Notes under the pieces: model-generated
Told to the model about the DNA's origin: nothing
Seen by the model: the letters and a program-made list of their open reading frames with translations, nothing else
Databases searched by the model: none
NCBI GenBank assembly: GCA_025362975.1
Contig: JANYES010000004.1
Span: 165,989-229,988 of the forward strand
Source: Alphaproteobacteria bacterium
GTDB taxonomy: Bacteria; Pseudomonadota; Alphaproteobacteria; Rickettsiales; SXRF01
Length of the DNA: 64,000 bases
Direction of reading: 5' to 3'
Translations under genes and position numbers: made by a program
Shown here: one piece after another, positions 46,392 through 53,982 of the stretch
Numbering within the stretch: the stretch's first letter is position 1
How the letters are laid out: every line of letters starts with the position of its first letter

Positions 46392-46886
46392 GTGCGGCTT
46401 TTTCACGCGCGCCGGTTTTTTCATCTGCTCGAGCGTTCCATTCAAATTCTGGCGCAATTTTTCCAGTATCGGCACCAGCTGTTCCCACTCATTTTCACTA
46501 ATGCCCACCATAGCCTCGCGGCGCGTTTGCAGCGCCAGGCGGCGTATATCGATGAAAAGTTTACTAAGTTTCGGCGTGGGATGAATCTGGTTGGCGCGGT
46601 GGTCGGTGGGGTCGATGCGGGTTTCGATCAGGCCGATTTTTTTAAGCCGGTTGATGGTCGCGGCCATGGTAATCGGTTCCATATCCAGCAATTCCGCTAG
46701 TTTCGCCTGGCTGATGCCAATGTTGCGGCGTAAAGAGTGAATAGTGAGCCACTGGGACCGCGTTAAGTTCATGTCTTCGATATGCCGCTCGAACACCTTT
46801 TTATAGAGCCGACTGATTTCGGTGATGTGAAGCGACTCATTGCTGGCGTCATCTTCTATGATGAATTGCGGTAATTTTTTGGGCAT
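46386..46886 (-). CDS. MarR-family transcriptional regulator
   Basis: 166 residues. Winged helix-turn-helix around residues 45-115: LTRSQWLTIHSLRRN, ISQAKLAELLDMEPITMAATINRL (recognition helix), GLIETRIDPTDHR (wing). Helical ends for dimerisation. The C-terminus is Lys-rich (MKKPARVKKPHG). Ligand and targets unknown; no efflux gene is adjacent. Convergent with dnaA. Confidence 0.93.
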   Translation of the reverse strand: MPKKLPQFIIEDDASNESLHITEISRLYKKVFERHIEDMNLTRSQWLTIHSLRRNIGISQAKLAELLDMEPITMAATINRLKKIGLIETRIDPTDHRANQIHPTPKLSKLFIDIRRLALQTRREAMVGISENEWEQLVPILEKLRQNLNGTLEQMKKPARVKKPHG

Positions 46887-47044
46887 AAACTTATATATTC
46901 AATCCCTTAACCTATCCGAGCTTTATTGCTTGGGAAATCATTAAGTGGGAGATAAAAGCGATATTTTTCCGACATTTCTTTACTGAAACCCTGAGAAACT
47001 GTATACTGGCAATGATATAAAAATCAAATACGGTTAGGTAATAA

Positions 47045-47359
47045 ATGAAGAAATCCAGTCTCTTGGTTATTTCGCTTTTGCTTACCTCCAGTTGCCGCCC
47101 TGTCTGGCTTAACACCATCGATCCTCCGGGCCCACCCGAATACCAGCTCGGCTGGGAAGACGGTTGCGACACTGGTCTCGGCGCGGAAGGTGAATGGTAT
47201 TACAAGCTGATGTACGGGTTTAAAAAGCGTCCTGAGATGGCCGCGAATGACCAGTATAAACAAGGCTGGAACGAAGGCTTCACTTTTTGCCGCTTCTCGC
47301 TCGACTCGTCACAGACGCCGGGCCGTTGGGAAGACGTTGGTTTCGGCAACGGTTTCTAA
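47045..47359 (+). CDS. Small predicted lipoprotein
   Basis: 104 residues. Hydrophobic signal (LLVISLLLTSSC) with a lipobox-like TSSC, so the mature protein would start at Cys17 and be lipid-anchored. The rest has two parts repeating a Trp/Gly pattern: YQLGWEDGCDTGLGAEG and YKQGWNEGFTFCRF, resembling each other and suggesting an internal duplication. No family recognised. Confidence 0.68.
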   Translation: MKKSSLLVISLLLTSSCRPVWLNTIDPPGPPEYQLGWEDGCDTGLGAEGEWYYKLMYGFKKRPEMAANDQYKQGWNEGFTFCRFSLDSSQTPGRWEDVGFGNGF

Positions 47360-47458
47360 GCTGGAATTTGCCGCGTGATTTTTATGCGTATAATATGTTG
47401 CGCCAGAATGCGTTAGTGGTTATAAGATTCCTCCCGTTTACTTGATTGGAAACGTTGT

Positions 47459-47535
47459 CGGAGTGTGGCTCAGCCTGGTAGAGCACTGCGTTCGGGACGC
47501 AGGGGTCGAAGGTTCAAATCCTTTCACTCCGACCA
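47459..47535 (+). tRNA. tRNA-Pro (anticodon CGG)
   Basis: 77 bases including an encoded CCA. Acceptor CGGAGTG pairs with CACTCCG, the anticodon stem CTGCG/CGCAG holds loop TTCGGGA with anticodon CGG, and the T-arm has GGTTCAAATCC. It decodes CCG. Confidence 0.95.
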
Positions 47536-47643
47536 TTTCCTTCCCAGCCATTTCAAATCAAAACGCCTTCAGAATTCTCCATGACAAGAGAGAAATAAAT
47601 CTGTACATCTTTTTCATTGAAAATCGTTTCACATGGGGGATGT

Positions 47644-47691
47644 ATGCGGATTGCGCTGGCGGGATTTCTGGGATTGGTGATGTTTGCTTAG
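47644..47691 (+). pseudogene. Severed signal peptide of the following gene (in-frame amber codon)
   Basis: ATG 47644 opens MRIALAGFLGLVMFA, then TAG at 47689-47691, then AAVAAPVRLQVLS in the same frame. The hydrophobic run on both sides with the AVAA cleavage site makes a perfect signal peptide, so the TAG is most likely a mutated CAG (Gln), or it is read through. Confidence 0.7.
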
Positions 47692-47709
47692 GCGGCCGTT
47701 GCGGCCCCG

Positions 47710-48834
47710 GTGCGGTTGCAGGTTTTAAGCGCCGTAGTGAAAGACCAGCGCGTGCCGGACGCCACGGTCATCCTCCAGAAAAACGGTGCGCAGTCGGTTA
47801 CAAAATCGACCGATACGCAAGGCACCGCGCAGATGAACACTGAGTTCGACGACACGGATTCGTCGCTCGTCATCATCAAAAAACCCGGCTATTCCAACCT
47901 CGTGGCGAAATGTCCCTGCGCGGGCATGACCTATGCCATCAGCCCCGTGCTCAAGCAACTCGACGGACTGCGTGTCGTGCTCAACTGGGGTGCGACGCCT
48001 GCGGACCTCGACGAACATCTCGTCTTTTCCGACCAGCAGATTTATTTCAAACGCAAAACCGGCCCCGACGGCACGGACGCGTATCTTGACGTAGACAACA
48101 CCGAAGGTTTCGGCCCTGAAACGATTACGGTGGAAAAAAGGCATATAGAGCAGGCCTATGTTTTCGCCGTGCATGATTACATCGACCGTTTCGACCCCAA
48201 AACCAAAGGCCTGTCGAACAGCGACGCGAAGGTGTTGGTTTACATTGGCCAGACACTCGTGCGTACGTATTACGTGCCGAAAAACACCATCGGCAATTTG
48301 TGGGCGGTGTTCCGCATTACGCCCGAAGGTGAATTCCAGGACATCAACACGATCACCGCCACGAATGGCGACGGTGTCGAAGTGGCGAACAATGTCAGCA
48401 CTTACCAGAATGAGGCCAGTGCAGTCGCTGCGCCCATCATCGCAGTCGCGGACACGGCAAGCGCGAAGGACATGAACAAATCCGGCGAGAAGGCCTACCA
48501 CGCAGGTAATCTCGACGATGCCATCGAGTTCTATCAGCAAGCCATTAATTTCGACCAGAACTATGCTCCCGCGTACAGCAATCTCGGTCTTGCCTTCCAG
48601 AAAGCAAACCGCACCGCCGAAGCGATCTGGGCCAACCGCAAAGCCATTGCCCTTGCCAAAGACGTACAGGGTGCTACGACGCGCGCGGGTTCGCATTACA
48701 ATATCGGCAAAATTTATGAAGCCGCCGGGCAGATGTCCGATGCGCTCGGGCAATACACCGCCGCTCAACAGGAAAAAGCCGGGCCGGTCTACGAAAAAGC
48801 CATCGCGAGGGTGAAAGAAAAGCTCCGTAAATGA
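47710..48834 (+). CDS. DUF2135/YfaP-like protein with TPR repeats, signal peptide interrupted
   Basis: 374 residues from GTG 47710; without the amber codon at 47689 it would run from 47644 with a signal peptide. Order of parts: a carboxypeptidase-regulatory-like beta domain (RVPDATVILQKNGAQS), a DUF2135/YfaP domain (VVLNWGATPADLDEHLVF, VHDYIDRFDPK), and at least two TPR repeats (AYHAGNLDDAIEFYQQAI, AYSNLGLAFQKANRTAEAI, HYNIGKIYEAAGQMSDAL). Proteins of this kind are normally periplasmic or outer-membrane, so the loss of export would probably inactivate it. Overlaps the deacetylase gene by ATGA. Confidence 0.8.
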   Translation: MRLQVLSAVVKDQRVPDATVILQKNGAQSVTKSTDTQGTAQMNTEFDDTDSSLVIIKKPGYSNLVAKCPCAGMTYAISPVLKQLDGLRVVLNWGATPADLDEHLVFSDQQIYFKRKTGPDGTDAYLDVDNTEGFGPETITVEKRHIEQAYVFAVHDYIDRFDPKTKGLSNSDAKVLVYIGQTLVRTYYVPKNTIGNLWAVFRITPEGEFQDINTITATNGDGVEVANNVSTYQNEASAVAAPIIAVADTASAKDMNKSGEKAYHAGNLDDAIEFYQQAINFDQNYAPAYSNLGLAFQKANRTAEAIWANRKAIALAKDVQGATTRAGSHYNIGKIYEAAGQMSDALGQYTAAQQEKAGPVYEKAIARVKEKLRK

Positions 48835-49949
48835 GGGTGTTTTTCTTCGCGTTGTTGCTCATCGCAACTCAGGCGTTGGCGGCGGGGCCGCAAACCGTTG
48901 CTAAATCCGACCGGTCATTATGGCCGGAGGCGATTGATTTGCAAAGTGCATTCGACAGGGCTTCGCGGGCGGAAATGCTGGTCTTTGCCGCCGCTCTCAA
49001 TGAGGCGTCGTCGCTGGATAAAGCGGCACTCAAAGAAAGATTCCATATAAAATCGGCAAGCACGGCAACGGTGGCAAAAATACGTAACCGCCTGATGGCA
49101 GTGCTGGTCGAAAACATGAAAGTGGCGCACCGTTCATGCGCTGAGGGCGAACCGTTCTGCGAACAGGCGGATTCCGCATCGGCCATGATAGTAGCGGGAA
49201 CGGCAATCGCAGCGCATGTGCCGGCCAAGTATCGCCCGTGGCTGGAAAACGCGCAAAAATTCCACTCTGCGTATGCGCAGGAGTTGGTGCGGCTGGCGGC
49301 ATTATTCCCCACAGTCAGCAGCGAAGCCGATACTTATAATGATAACGAGCGCAACGGCTTTGAACTGCCCGACGGTCATTTTCTAATGACGTTCGATGAC
49401 GGCCCAACGATCAAGGACGGCAACACCGACAAGCTCCTGCCGATACTCGCGCAGAACAATATCCATGCACTGTTTTTCCTCCTCGGCGATAAATTGCAGG
49501 ACCGACTGGCAACGCAGGACGCCGACAGCTTGCAGCAATTATACACCGGCCAATGCGTGGGCCTGCATGGCTGGCATCATTTTTCGCACCAGAAATGGAA
49601 GGACTGGCAAAGCTCAGTGCTCGATACGCAGCAACTCGCCGAGTCGACGCTGCCTCAGGTGTATCGCCCCTATTTCCGCCCGCCTTACGGCCAGCGCCGC
49701 AGCGACAGCGGCAAATTCTTCAAAGCCAACAAGCTGACGGTAGCGCTATGGAACATGGATTCGGTGGACTGGAATGCTGCCGTCAGCCCGGAAGATGATG
49801 CCAATCGCGTGTTGACGCTGATGCTGCTGTGGCGTCGCGGGGTGGTGCTGATGCATGATATCCAGCCAAAGGCGGAAATTGCCGTGCCGTGGATTTTAAA
49901 GAATACTCAAGGCTCCGGCATCGTCTGGGACGATTGCCACGGTTATTAG
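48831..49949 (+). CDS. Exported polysaccharide deacetylase (NodB domain)
   Basis: 372 residues. Signal peptide (VFFFALLLIATQALAA), a helical N-terminal region of about 150 residues, then a carbohydrate esterase 4 domain. Motif 1 is MTFDDGPT (two Asp), motif 2 LHGWHHFSH (metal His), motif 3 YFRPPYGQR, motif 5 VVLMHDI. Removes N- or O-acyl groups from a cell-envelope glycan, substrate unknown. Coupled to the DUF2135/TPR protein by an ATGA overlap; convergent with the DHH gene by four bases. Confidence 0.92.
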   Translation: MRVFFFALLLIATQALAAGPQTVAKSDRSLWPEAIDLQSAFDRASRAEMLVFAAALNEASSLDKAALKERFHIKSASTATVAKIRNRLMAVLVENMKVAHRSCAEGEPFCEQADSASAMIVAGTAIAAHVPAKYRPWLENAQKFHSAYAQELVRLAALFPTVSSEADTYNDNERNGFELPDGHFLMTFDDGPTIKDGNTDKLLPILAQNNIHALFFLLGDKLQDRLATQDADSLQQLYTGQCVGLHGWHHFSHQKWKDWQSSVLDTQQLAESTLPQVYRPYFRPPYGQRRSDSGKFFKANKLTVALWNMDSVDWNAAVSPEDDANRVLTLMLLWRRGVVLMHDIQPKAEIAVPWILKNTQGSGIVWDDCHGY

Positions 49950-51052
49950 CCCGGACCGCCGACGCCGTTCGCACCGCCACGCTTAAGCGATGCCGTGTGC
50001 GTGCCCACAGCTTTGGATTCCCAGCGTTCGGCAAGCATCTGCTCACGCGTGTAAAGTGGGACCGACTGGGTAAAATGCACCAGATTATCGAACTGCACCA
50101 CCGCATCCGTCGCATGCCCGCCACCGCCCACACCAATGGTACTCCCCAAATGCTGCGAAATTTTACCCGCATCCGGCACGCCCTTAGAACGCAGCGACAG
50201 CTTCACCGTCCCGTCGCCTTGAACATGCCACGCACCCGCAACACCGCAGGTCGTCCCGGCGGAAGCTTCCTCGACTAACGCCTCATTCACGCGCCGTCCG
50301 AAATTCTGTACGTTCGCGTTCACAATCGGCACCCATTCGTTATGCCCGGGCAGCAATTCCAGCTTGGTATAAAGCAGCGAATGCTTGATGCCCTTTTTGA
50401 TATTATTGAACTGATCGGCAAGAATCGCGTTGCCCTGCGCCACCATGTCTTCTTCCGAAAGCACCACAAGGCTATCGATCGTGGCAAACACCTCGCCGGG
50501 CGTCAAAATATCCTTAGAATCGACAAAAGCCGCAAGCGCGAAGTCGCGCGGGGTTTTAAGTCGAACCGGCGGTTCCATTTTGCCGACCCATTCCAGAAGT
50601 GCGGGCGCTTGCTTGCCAGGGTTGAAATGCTCCCATGCCTGAATAGCAGCGGCTTCCTTTTCCGCGTCGAGCACGAACTCAAACGCCGGTCCGCTGCGGT
50701 TCGGCCCTTTGGCCTTCTGCGCCATCTCGAACTTCTTGAGGCGCGCCACTTCTGATACGTGATGGTCGATGACGGTGAGTTTTTTAATCTGCGGCGTATC
50801 GTCGTTCGGGCTGAACAGGCGTTCGAGCGTGTCATCCTTCGGTGAGGTGTCGACAAAAACGACTTCGGCGCCGTCGAACACGTTGTTCAGGATTTTCTGG
50901 GTGCGCTCTTCGGGCTTACCGTAGCTGAGCGGAACATAGTCGACTTTGACGGACGGATCGTCCTTGAACGCCTCATTAACTGCCCATGCCGCCGATGCGC
51001 CGTCGATGCACGGACTATCATAAAAAACGACAATGCTGCGGCTTGCGATCAT
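49946..51052 (-). CDS. DHH-family phosphoesterase
   Basis: 368 residues. The DHH motif is in TVIDHHVSEV; other metal ligands are in FYDSPCIDGASAAW and EVVFVDTSPKDD. A DHHA1-like Gly-rich motif near the C-terminus (IGVGGGGHATDAV) completes the family pattern. Such proteins cleave short phosphodiesters or oligophosphates; the substrate is unknown. The N-terminal half of the first motif lacks the usual His-x-x-x-D-G-D form (it has ...CIDG), so activity may differ from RecJ or NrnA. Confidence 0.82.
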   Translation of the reverse strand: MIASRSIVVFYDSPCIDGASAAWAVNEAFKDDPSVKVDYVPLSYGKPEERTQKILNNVFDGAEVVFVDTSPKDDTLERLFSPNDDTPQIKKLTVIDHHVSEVARLKKFEMAQKAKGPNRSGPAFEFVLDAEKEAAAIQAWEHFNPGKQAPALLEWVGKMEPPVRLKTPRDFALAAFVDSKDILTPGEVFATIDSLVVLSEEDMVAQGNAILADQFNNIKKGIKHSLLYTKLELLPGHNEWVPIVNANVQNFGRRVNEALVEEASAGTTCGVAGAWHVQGDGTVKLSLRSKGVPDAGKISQHLGSTIGVGGGGHATDAVVQFDNLVHFTQSVPLYTREQMLAERWESKAVGTHTASLKRGGANGVGGPG

Positions 51053-51060
51053 GTGAATAT

Positions 51061-51336
51061 TCAGCGGGGATTTGCAACCGATTCCGGTTCAACCGGAACA
51101 GGGATACCCTGATGCAAATACAGGTAAATGTAAAACGCGAAGCCGCCAATAAAGAAACAATAGCCAAGGGCATTATGGCTTTCATCCATATAACCGAAAC
51201 CACCAGCGATACAGCCGAAAATGATGATGAAATGCCACCAGTGTGCGCCAATAAAGTCGAGGGTTTCCTGCGAAATCGCATAGGCCGGGGAGGCGGCGAG
51301 CAGGGCGAACAGCAATGGGAGAAGAAGCGTTTTCAT
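51061..51336 (-). CDS. Small exported membrane protein
   Basis: 91 residues from ATG 51336, just upstream of the DHH gene start (8 bases). Signal-type first helix (LLLPLLFALLAASPAYA) and two more hydrophobic segments (WWHFIIIFGCIAGGFGYM, ALGYCFFIGGFAFYIYLYL). Family unknown. Probably cotranscribed with the DHH gene. The longer open frame to 51405 lacks coding character. Confidence 0.6.
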   Translation of the reverse strand: MKTLLLPLLFALLAASPAYAISQETLDFIGAHWWHFIIIFGCIAGGFGYMDESHNALGYCFFIGGFAFYIYLYLHQGIPVPVEPESVANPR

Positions 51337-51419
51337 CCTTGATCGATGCCACAAAATACTGCAAAACGCAAACGATGAAAGATTCGACATAACAGTCATA
51401 TGCATTTATAATTTACGCC

Positions 51420-52547
51420 ATGTCCATTCCGTTTAACCGCCCTTACATTACCGGCAAAGAGCTGGAAAATATCATGCAGGCCCACCGCAACGGCAGGCTC
51501 GCCGGCGACGGGCAATTCACCAAAGACTGCGAAACATGGCTGGAAACCGCCACCGGCTGCCACCGCGCCATGCTCACCAATTCCTGCACGGCGGCGCTCG
51601 AAATGTCGGCCCTGTTGCTTGATGTGCAGGCCAGCGACGAGATCATCATGCCGTCCTACACCTTTGTTTCCACCGCCAATGCCTTCGTACTGCGCGGGGC
51701 TATCCCGGTATTCGTCGACATCCGCAACGACACGCTCAACCTCGATGAGCGCCTGATCGAAGCGGCCATAACAGACAAAACCAAAGTCATCGTCGTGGTA
51801 CATTATGCCGGTGTCGCCTGCGAAATGGATGCCATTCTCGCGATTGCCAAGCGCCACGGCTTGCGTGTCATCGAAGATGCCGCGCAGGGCATCATGGCCA
51901 GTTACAAGGGCCGCCCACTTGGCAGCATCGGCGATATGGGTACGCTAAGCTTCCATGAAACCAAGAACATTCACTGCGGCGAGGGCGGTGCGCTGCTCAT
52001 CAATACGCCGGGTTACCGGCAGCTCGCCGAAATCATTCGCGAAAAAGGCACGGACCGCAGCCGTTTCTACCGCGGCGAAGTGGATAAATACACATGGCAA
52101 TCCGTAGGTTCGTCATATCTCCCCGGCGAATTGCTGGCTGCATTTTTATATGAGCAGATGCAATCCGCACAGGCGATCACCGACATGCGCCTTACTGTCT
52201 GGGAGCGCTATCACGCAGCGCTTGAACCGCTGGAAAGCCAAGGAAAACTGCGCCGCCCAATCATTCCGGCGGAATGCGCGCATAATGCCCACATGTATTA
52301 TATACTGTTAAACGACGAATCCACGCGTGACCGCACCATGGCCAAGCTGAAAGCCGCCGGGATTATGTCTGTTATACACTATGTTCCGTTGCATTCCGCC
52401 CCCGCCGGGAAGCGCTTCGGCCGCGCCCACGGCGCGCTTGCCGTAACCGAAGATATCTCGAGCCGAATCCTCCGCCTGCCGCTCTGGGTGGGAATTTCCG
52501 GGGAATCGCAGGAGTTGATTGCGGCGAAACTGGCCGCTATTCTCTAG
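51420..52547 (+). CDS. dTDP-4-amino-4,6-dideoxy sugar transaminase (DegT/DnrJ/WecE type)
   Basis: 375 residues. Fold-type I PLP aminotransferase: TNSCTAALEMSAL, PSYTFVSTANAFVL, VIEDAAQGIMASYKG (Asp for the pyridine nitrogen) and the Schiff-base Lys in SFHETKNIHCGEGG. The HETKN pattern is that of WecE/RffA, which makes dTDP-4-amino-4,6-dideoxygalactose or the gluco form from the 4-keto sugar. The convergent neighbour is an N-formyltransferase of the sugar type, so the two probably build an N-formylated aminosugar for LPS or capsule. Confidence 0.9.
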   Translation: MSIPFNRPYITGKELENIMQAHRNGRLAGDGQFTKDCETWLETATGCHRAMLTNSCTAALEMSALLLDVQASDEIIMPSYTFVSTANAFVLRGAIPVFVDIRNDTLNLDERLIEAAITDKTKVIVVVHYAGVACEMDAILAIAKRHGLRVIEDAAQGIMASYKGRPLGSIGDMGTLSFHETKNIHCGEGGALLINTPGYRQLAEIIREKGTDRSRFYRGEVDKYTWQSVGSSYLPGELLAAFLYEQMQSAQAITDMRLTVWERYHAALEPLESQGKLRRPIIPAECAHNAHMYYILLNDESTRDRTMAKLKAAGIMSVIHYVPLHSAPAGKRFGRAHGALAVTEDISSRILRLPLWVGISGESQELIAAKLAAIL

Positions 52548-53449
52548 ACAAAGCGCAACCGCATTTTTTTGAGCGGCAGGAAGTCGTTAAAGCCATCCTT
52601 GGTTTCGACCCTAGCCTCATTGATTTGCAGCAATCCACTACCGCAGATAATCAGCGGTTTGCCGCTATCTATATAGAGTGCTTTGCCGATATGGCGGCAT
52701 TGCAGGGTTAAATCAGGCGCCACTTCCGCCGAAAGAATGCGGATTTTCACACCGTCCACCATGCTATACGCATGATTATAAGGATATCCGAGCGCGTCGA
52801 TAAACCGGCGAATATCGGCGGCAGGTTTGCGCCAATCGATGTGATAATCCAGCTCATCCAGCCAGATACTATACGTCGCCTTGCTTTCATCCTGCGGTTT
52901 TCCGTTGAGTTTTCCGTCTTTTTCCAGCGCTTCCATCACGAATATGGCAGCTTTAGCGTAGTGCTCATTAAGCAAGTCGATGGTATTGCCGATGGTAATC
53001 GGGTAGCTAAGCGGGCAGGTGGACTGGAATATAATATCGCCCTTGTCGAATTCGCTGGCGCCAAACAGCGCCGTCACGCCCGTTTCTTTTTCGCCATTAA
53101 CCAAAGCATTAATTAAAGGCGAAAATCCACGATATTTTGGCAATAATGAATCATGCAGCACCACCAACCTATCCGACGGATGATCGAGCATCCAGCGCCA
53201 TGCGATGGCCATGGCATAGGGCGTTGGCGCTGCCCCGGTGAAGGCTTCGCGCTTGATATGCGGCACGTTATGCTGCTCGCAAAGCGCGATAATTTCCGTT
53301 TCGAAATCTTTTTTCAGCGTCTTATCGCTACCGACAACTACCAGCCCGATTGACTCGCGGAAGCGTTCAATGGTCCTGCTGAGTACGAAAAAACCCTTTT
53401 GCGTCATAAGGAAGAGGGTGAGCGCTGGGATGCGTGGGGCGGGCGGCAT
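52544..53449 (-). CDS. Formyltransferase-family protein (probable sugar N-formyltransferase)
   Basis: 301 residues. Formyl_transf_N-like core: VVLHDSLLPKYRGFSPLINALVNGEKETGVTA-type block (seen as two runs, LHDSLLPKYRGFSPL and VNGEKETGV) and GDIIFQ for the catalytic Asp. The usual Asn-x-His before SLLP is Val-Leu-His, so the Asn of the Asn/His/Asp triad is missing at that spot. It is too short and diverged for Fmt, and the neighbour is a WecE-type transaminase, pointing to formylation of a 4-amino sugar. Overlaps the transaminase stop by four bases. Confidence 0.8.
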   Translation of the reverse strand: MPPAPRIPALTLFLMTQKGFFVLSRTIERFRESIGLVVVGSDKTLKKDFETEIIALCEQHNVPHIKREAFTGAAPTPYAMAIAWRWMLDHPSDRLVVLHDSLLPKYRGFSPLINALVNGEKETGVTALFGASEFDKGDIIFQSTCPLSYPITIGNTIDLLNEHYAKAAIFVMEALEKDGKLNGKPQDESKATYSIWLDELDYHIDWRKPAADIRRFIDALGYPYNHAYSMVDGVKIRILSAEVAPDLTLQCRHIGKALYIDSGKPLIICGSGLLQINEARVETKDGFNDFLPLKKMRLRFV

Positions 53450-53486
53450 GTGCTGTTTTTATTTAAATCAGTAGGTTAATAAAAAA

Positions 53487-53561
53487 TGGCTGGGGCGCCA
53501 GGGATCGAACCTGGGAATGACGGAATCAAAATCCGTTGCCTTACCGCTTGGCGACGCCCCA
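53487..53561 (-). tRNA. tRNA-Gln (anticodon TTG)
   Basis: 75 bases with encoded CCA. Minus strand: acceptor TGGGGCG/CGCCCCA, anticodon stem ACGGA/TCCGT with loop TTTTGAT (anticodon TTG), T-arm GGTTCGATCCC. Standard tRNA-Gln. Confidence 0.95.
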
Positions 53562-53864
53562 ACATGCTGCTTCGTATGGATAATAAAAACCGCGAGGATT
53601 GCGGCAACCATAGCTGCGATGGGTTGGAATAGGAAGGCAGAGTGGCTGTTTTGTCAATGTATTCTTTGAAAAAAGATAAGGTGCCAAAAACTTCCGCGCA
53701 AGCTATTGTATCTTTAGACGTGAGAAACGCCTCACTCGCGGTTTGTAAGGATGACAAGGATTGCAGCCAGATTCGGTAAGCTCTCAAGTTTGCTTAATAT
53801 TAACCTTTAAGCATTAACATAAATCCTAACCTGGGACTGTAACATTAACCTTTTTACACGATTG

Positions 53865-53928
53865 CTGTCACGTTCCGGTCACAAAGATGACATAAAACTG
53901 TCACAAATAGTCAATTAAACCGTAATAT
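53865..53928 (+). promoter_or_regulatory. Four-unit Pho box and -10 element upstream of the 1239-residue gene
   Basis: Four contiguous 11-bp units: CTGTCACGTTC (53865), CGGTCACAAAG (53876), ATGACATAAAA (53887) and CTGTCACAAAT (53898-53908). A TAATAT -10 hexamer lies at 53923-53928, 14 bases after the last unit, the usual geometry for a PhoB-activated promoter without a -35 box. The rest of the gap from 53562 holds nothing else that I can support. Confidence 0.75.
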
Positions 53929-53982
53929 AGCATCTATAAAATGGAACGATAGAAGTGTGATAATACGTTTTAGGAGCAAGTT

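Noticed and set aside
47725..48768. 347-residue minus-strand frame over the DUF2135/TPR gene
   Set aside because: Shadow of a frame with recognisable domains; no ribosome-binding site and no family resemblance.
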